64,000 bases of DNA from Rattus norvegicus. Lineage: Eukaryota; Chordata; Mammalia; Rodentia; Muridae. The stretch is from assembly GCF_036323735.1 (NCBI RefSeq), contig NC_086029.1, forward strand, positions 46,332,357-46,396,356. Reading direction: 5' to 3'. Within the stretch, counting starts at the first letter, position 1. Each line of letters opens with the position of its first letter. A program made the translations under genes and the position numbers. The notes under the pieces were generated by a model, which was not told the origin of the DNA, ran no database searches, and worked only from the letters and a program-made list of their open reading frames with translations. Positions 60,279 through 64,000 of the stretch are shown piece by piece.

Positions 60279-60337
<59 letters not shown>
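55350..60337 (+). repeat. 5-kb tandem subunit, copy 2 (4,988 bp)
   Basis: Almost identical to 50384-55349. The length difference comes mainly from CA and GT array lengths. Contains the LTR-like member at 56826-57309. No gene recognised. Confidence 0.95.
60280..60337. repeat. hybrid (GT)n junction 2
   Basis: Same hybrid flanks as 55302-55349, including the derived 'gtgtctggtg' (A and B have 'gtgtggtg'), but about 10 bases longer. Confidence 0.95.
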
Positions 60338-60338
<1 letters not shown>

Positions 60339-63300
60339 CCCATGGCTATCTACGTATGAAAATTCCAAGAATCCAGAAGCTGATCTTGAGTAAATGCCGG
60401 AATCCCAAGGAAGGAGGCTAAACATACCGGTAAGTTAGTGCACTTCCTAGTGAACCTGGAGGAAGCCAGCAACAGAGGAAGCCTCCCTCTTCCATGTCTC
60501 TCTGGAAGCCTCCAGCAGCAGAAGGCTTGGCTCAGGTTGGAGGTGTGTCTTCCCATCACAAGGACCTGGACTAGAAGTGGATCTTCCCACGTCAGAGAGT
60601 TCAAGTAAAACTCTCACGGGTGTGCCTAGCCATTGGGGGTTTGGTCGATTCCAGATGTAGTCAAGTTGACCACCAACAGTAGCTGTCCCATAGAGTTAAA
60701 GTTGAATATAAAAACTTTGTTTTACCCAAATTATACTGGATAGTGAGATATACGAACATGTCTGTAAAGACAATGTAAAACACTTGAATCTTTCCAACAT
60801 CTGTTTGAAGCAAATAGTCAAAAGAAAAGGGCATGGGCTGCGAAAGTGCATTCTGTACTCATTTGTCCCTTCATTAAAACCAACAGAGTATTTTTTTAAT
60901 CATTTAGACTGCAGAGTCTCCCCCAGGATCTCTGCCCTGGAAGCAGAGACTTCTATCAGGGATGAGACCCAACCCTCAGCTAAGACACATCACACTGAGG
61001 AGCGGCCTGGGGAGATAGGCTTAGGACTGTAGTTAGGAGCTTAGAGTCTGAACAGCCCGTGATGACCCTCAGCATAGCAAAAATGTAACTTCTGTTGTAC
61101 TAACTGCACTAACTACCTTCATGCACTTTAAAAACAGGCTGGCTGTGAATTCTAGGTGTCCTCCTGCCTCTGCCTCATGAGTGCTGGGCTTAAAGGAGTT
61201 TTCAGTTATCATCCGGTGTTCCTAAAACTCCTTGGCTAGAGACTTGGCAGGGTCATAAGACAAGCAACATAAAAACGTAGAATCAAGCATTTGAGGAGGG
61301 AAGTCAGGAGACAAAACCAAATGAGAGTAGATTAAAACATTATAAAGACGAGGAAAACCAAAACGAACAAAACCAAACCCAAATGTCTTCAAAGTTTCAA
61401 AGCACAATGCACTGAAAACAGCTACCAGCCAGATTCCTCCTCAATGCCTTTAGAGATCCAAAAGCAAGCCAGCAAACAAAACAAACGCCTAGACCAAAGC
61501 TCTTTCAAAGCCAACATTCAAACCAGATACTAAATCCAAATGCTTCAAAAACAGACAGAAATGGTGTCTACTGAAGTAGGATCCTTCTTAGCAAGCTCAT
61601 AATAAACCCAATGTGCTATATCGGAACCAAAGACGATGGGGAGCCCCAGACAGAAGAAACAACACCCAATGGCCCGGACTCAGTGCCTCCAAGCAGGCAT
61701 CTGGCAGCCAGACTTGATTCCTCCATTCAAAACGGATCTTTCTTGGAGCCCCAGGTTGTGGTGCCATGATGGTCTACGTAAAAGACGCAGCTCTCATCTT
61801 CAAGAGAATAAGATAATTTATTCTGAAGCCATTCTGAGTGGCTGTGGTGCAAGAATACAGAATCAGGTTACCTCGATCCTGTGTTCCAACTCAGAAGCAC
61901 TTCCAGGAAAGTGTTCTAGTCTTCCAGATCTAAGAACACCGTAAAGGAAGGCAACTTTACATCCACTGATGGGCACGGCAGAGGCAGGTACAAGATGGAG
62001 CTGTTCTGTAGGCCCAAGATGCTGCCTCATGATAATCTCAGATCAAGGGTTGATGGAAGCTAGTCGTCCGCTGAGTTAGATGCTTCTGAAAAGTTTTTAT
62101 TCATTACTTCAGAGTTTGGCAAGGGGGAGCTGTTCCAGAAGTTAAACCAAGTTCAACATAAAGTCCTTAACCTCTGACCTTAGAGAATTCCAGTCTGTCC
62201 ATAGCAGCCTGTCCTTCAGTCCCTTCAGGCACAGACCTCCTACAGGAGTCTGCTTCACAGCCAGACACAGCTGCTTGTCACGAATTTTTGTTCACAATGA
62301 AAAGCCACACAAGGATTGAAAAGTGAGTGAGCTCACACAGGAAGCAAACACACAGTGTGTGTGTGTGTGTGTGACGGTTTTTCTTTTGTGTAATGTGTAT
62401 GTGCTGTCATGTGCATGTACAGTGTATATGTGTTTTGATGCTCATATGCATGACAGCCTCAGGGGTCACCCCTCCGGTGCTGGACCCTGCTCTGATCCAT
62501 TTCGGCTTCTCATTCTGTTTCAAAGATAGGTTAGTTGCTGGACTAGCTGGCCAACCAGATCCAGGGATCTGCGGTCTCTGCCTCCTTAGTGTGGGGGTTA
62601 AAGCCTATGCCATGGGTCCTGGGCTCTGACTCACGCTCCTAAGGCAAGCAGTTCGCTGGCTGACCTAACCCACTCCTCAGCCTGCAGGACGCCTTCTAGA
62701 TTACTTTTATTCTTTCACTTTTAAACCTATTGAAATCTTTGCAACCATGGGAGAGGCTAGGAGGCAGCTACTAATTTTATATTTACCTTTTATCTGTTGA
62801 AAGCTTTCCAACCAGGGCGAAAGGCTTGGATCCTGCTCAGCTCTGACGTGTCTGCCAGCATGCCGGAGGCCCCGGGCTTGGGTTTCTAGAACAAAGAGGG
62901 GCAGGAAGAAATTCTCAGCTTTACCAACGTAATACATGAGCTGAAACTGAATGAGTAAGCCTCACTGTGTGTCTTTCACACTGACTATCAAGTCAGCGTG
63001 GTAAGATACACGTCGATATGTGGGTGTGCAAACCTCACCGGCTGTGTGGACATGCATAGTCTATGCTGTCATCCCACACAATGAAGAAAAGTGCAAGCTC
63101 ACTTTCTATCTCAAGGGAGCTTGCAATATCTGGAACCATCCATGACCCTTCCTCTCTCAGGAACCCTGAATATTACTCAAGGCCTCTGATATGATCTCCC
63201 TGTGGACCAGTGATTTCTGGGCTGGAGGAGGGATGATCACCCCTGAACAGAAAGCCAGGCCTTTCATAGTTCATTGCACAAGGCTTCTCTCCCAACAGGG

Positions 63301-64000
63301 ATGTTCATTTCCTCTTAGTTATTTTGGTTTTTGTAAACAGACACCAGAACATCAAGATCAAACTCATGGCCATAGAGTTCCAAGTGATAGTCTGAAAATG
63401 TATACTCCGATCCAGAGATATTTTTCCTTCACACCTTAATAACAGCTAGCATTGCAAAGGTTTTAAAGAATGGATTCCAAGTGGATATCCTTGACTAACC
63501 ATCTCATCTTGGAGTTTAATTATTCAATATTCCTAAAGGTCTGTTTCTTAGGCCGGAGGGTAAGGTACATAATGCTAAAATAAGAGTTTTGGAAAAGCGT
63601 AAAATTATGACTCATGCATAGAGGATTGAGCTTCTATTAAACACATGTACGATTATTTGTATGATAAGGGGTTCCAGACAGATGTGGAATAAAAGCACTA
63701 TTAAAGAATAAACAGGGACAAAAACCAGTGTGTCCACGGTGTAGAGAATGTAGCTTAAATCCCTCATAAATAGGACAGCATTTACATGTCTGTCAGGCCC
63801 TACAACCCAAAAGCAGTTGCAAACAGAATGAATAGGGTCAAGGTGCAGTGCTATGATCTTCCTGGGAAACAGTCACCACCCTTGAATGAGCCTGATAAGG
63901 ATCCACCATGCCCAATACAGACCAGGAGGAAGGAAACTCACACGGGGTTGGGGAAAGGTGGACGGGGATGGGTGTGTGGAGAATTACAGTCCCAGTTGGC
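60338..64000 (+). repeat. 5-kb tandem subunit, copy 3, cut by window end
   Basis: Repeats the first 3.66 kb of the subunit. At 62420-62830 it keeps states seen in unit A (e.g. 'gcatgacagcctcaggggtc', 'atatttaccttt') where copies 1 and 2 share changes. No gene recognised. Confidence 0.93.

Larger units (their letters stand above)
45463..64000 (+). repeat. segmental duplication unit C, expanded and running off the window
   Basis: Starts at 'gcaaagctcttagaag' and is colinear with B, including the B2 insertion, to about 55,300. There the sequence jumps back to a point near 50,384 and repeats twice more. The part corresponding to the Trub2 pseudogene is not reached before 64,000. Confidence 0.95.

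Noticed and set aside
50384..64000. The 5-kb repeats as a pure assembly duplication
   Set aside because: Copies differ by substitutions and microsatellite length, and the junctions have a sensible recombination structure. An artefact is still possible and should be tested by long reads, but the sequence favours a real event.

Overview
This is mammalian, almost certainly rat (Rattus norvegicus), nuclear DNA. The evidence is intron-containing genes with GT/AG splice sites, abundant rodent B1, B2/B3 and tRNA-derived ID SINEs (ID is amplified mainly in rat), long CA/GT microsatellites, and protein matches to Setd4 and to carbonyl reductase 1. SETD4 next to CBR1 is the order on human 21q22; the syntenic rat region should be on chromosome 11 (from memory, not checked).

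Layout. (1) 1-12,000: the 5' part of Setd4 on the minus strand. Four coding exons carry about the first 98 codons; the rest lies left of the window. A CpG-rich promoter region with ETS, RFX and NRF1-type sites sits near 11.4-12.0 kb. Introns hold a G-rich minisatellite, several SINEs and a small hAT element with its target duplication. (2) 12,000-13,390: intergenic, mostly B2-type SINEs. (3) 13,391-64,000: a tandem segmental duplication. Unit A (13,391-29,384), unit B (29,385-45,462) and unit C (45,463 onward) each start with a complete three-exon Cbr1-type gene on the plus strand (14,142-16,350; 30,332-32,553; 46,410-48,632), each encoding 277 residues. Units A and B also contain the same intronless Trub2 processed pseudogene about 11 kb downstream. 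(4) Inside unit C a 4.97-kb segment is itself repeated in tandem (50,384-55,349; 55,350-60,337; 60,338 to the window end). Its junctions are hybrid (GT)n arrays, so two different GT microsatellites within the unit recombined.

Biology. All three Cbr1 copies are intact and keep the NADPH-binding and catalytic residues. Their coding exons 1 and 2 are identical. Every difference lies in exon 3, and every one changes an amino acid. Copy A has Ala236/Lys239, as in human CBR1. Copies B and C have Thr236/Glu239 and so lack Lys239. From memory of the rat ovarian enzymes, A matches the inducible form (iCR) and B the non-inducible, poorly active form (nCR); C is a third combination. The proximal promoters also differ: two overlapping GCGTG cores in A, one in B and C. 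The array looks like a gene family caught while diverging, with tandem exchange, local homogenisation and microsatellite-driven expansion all visible in sequence.
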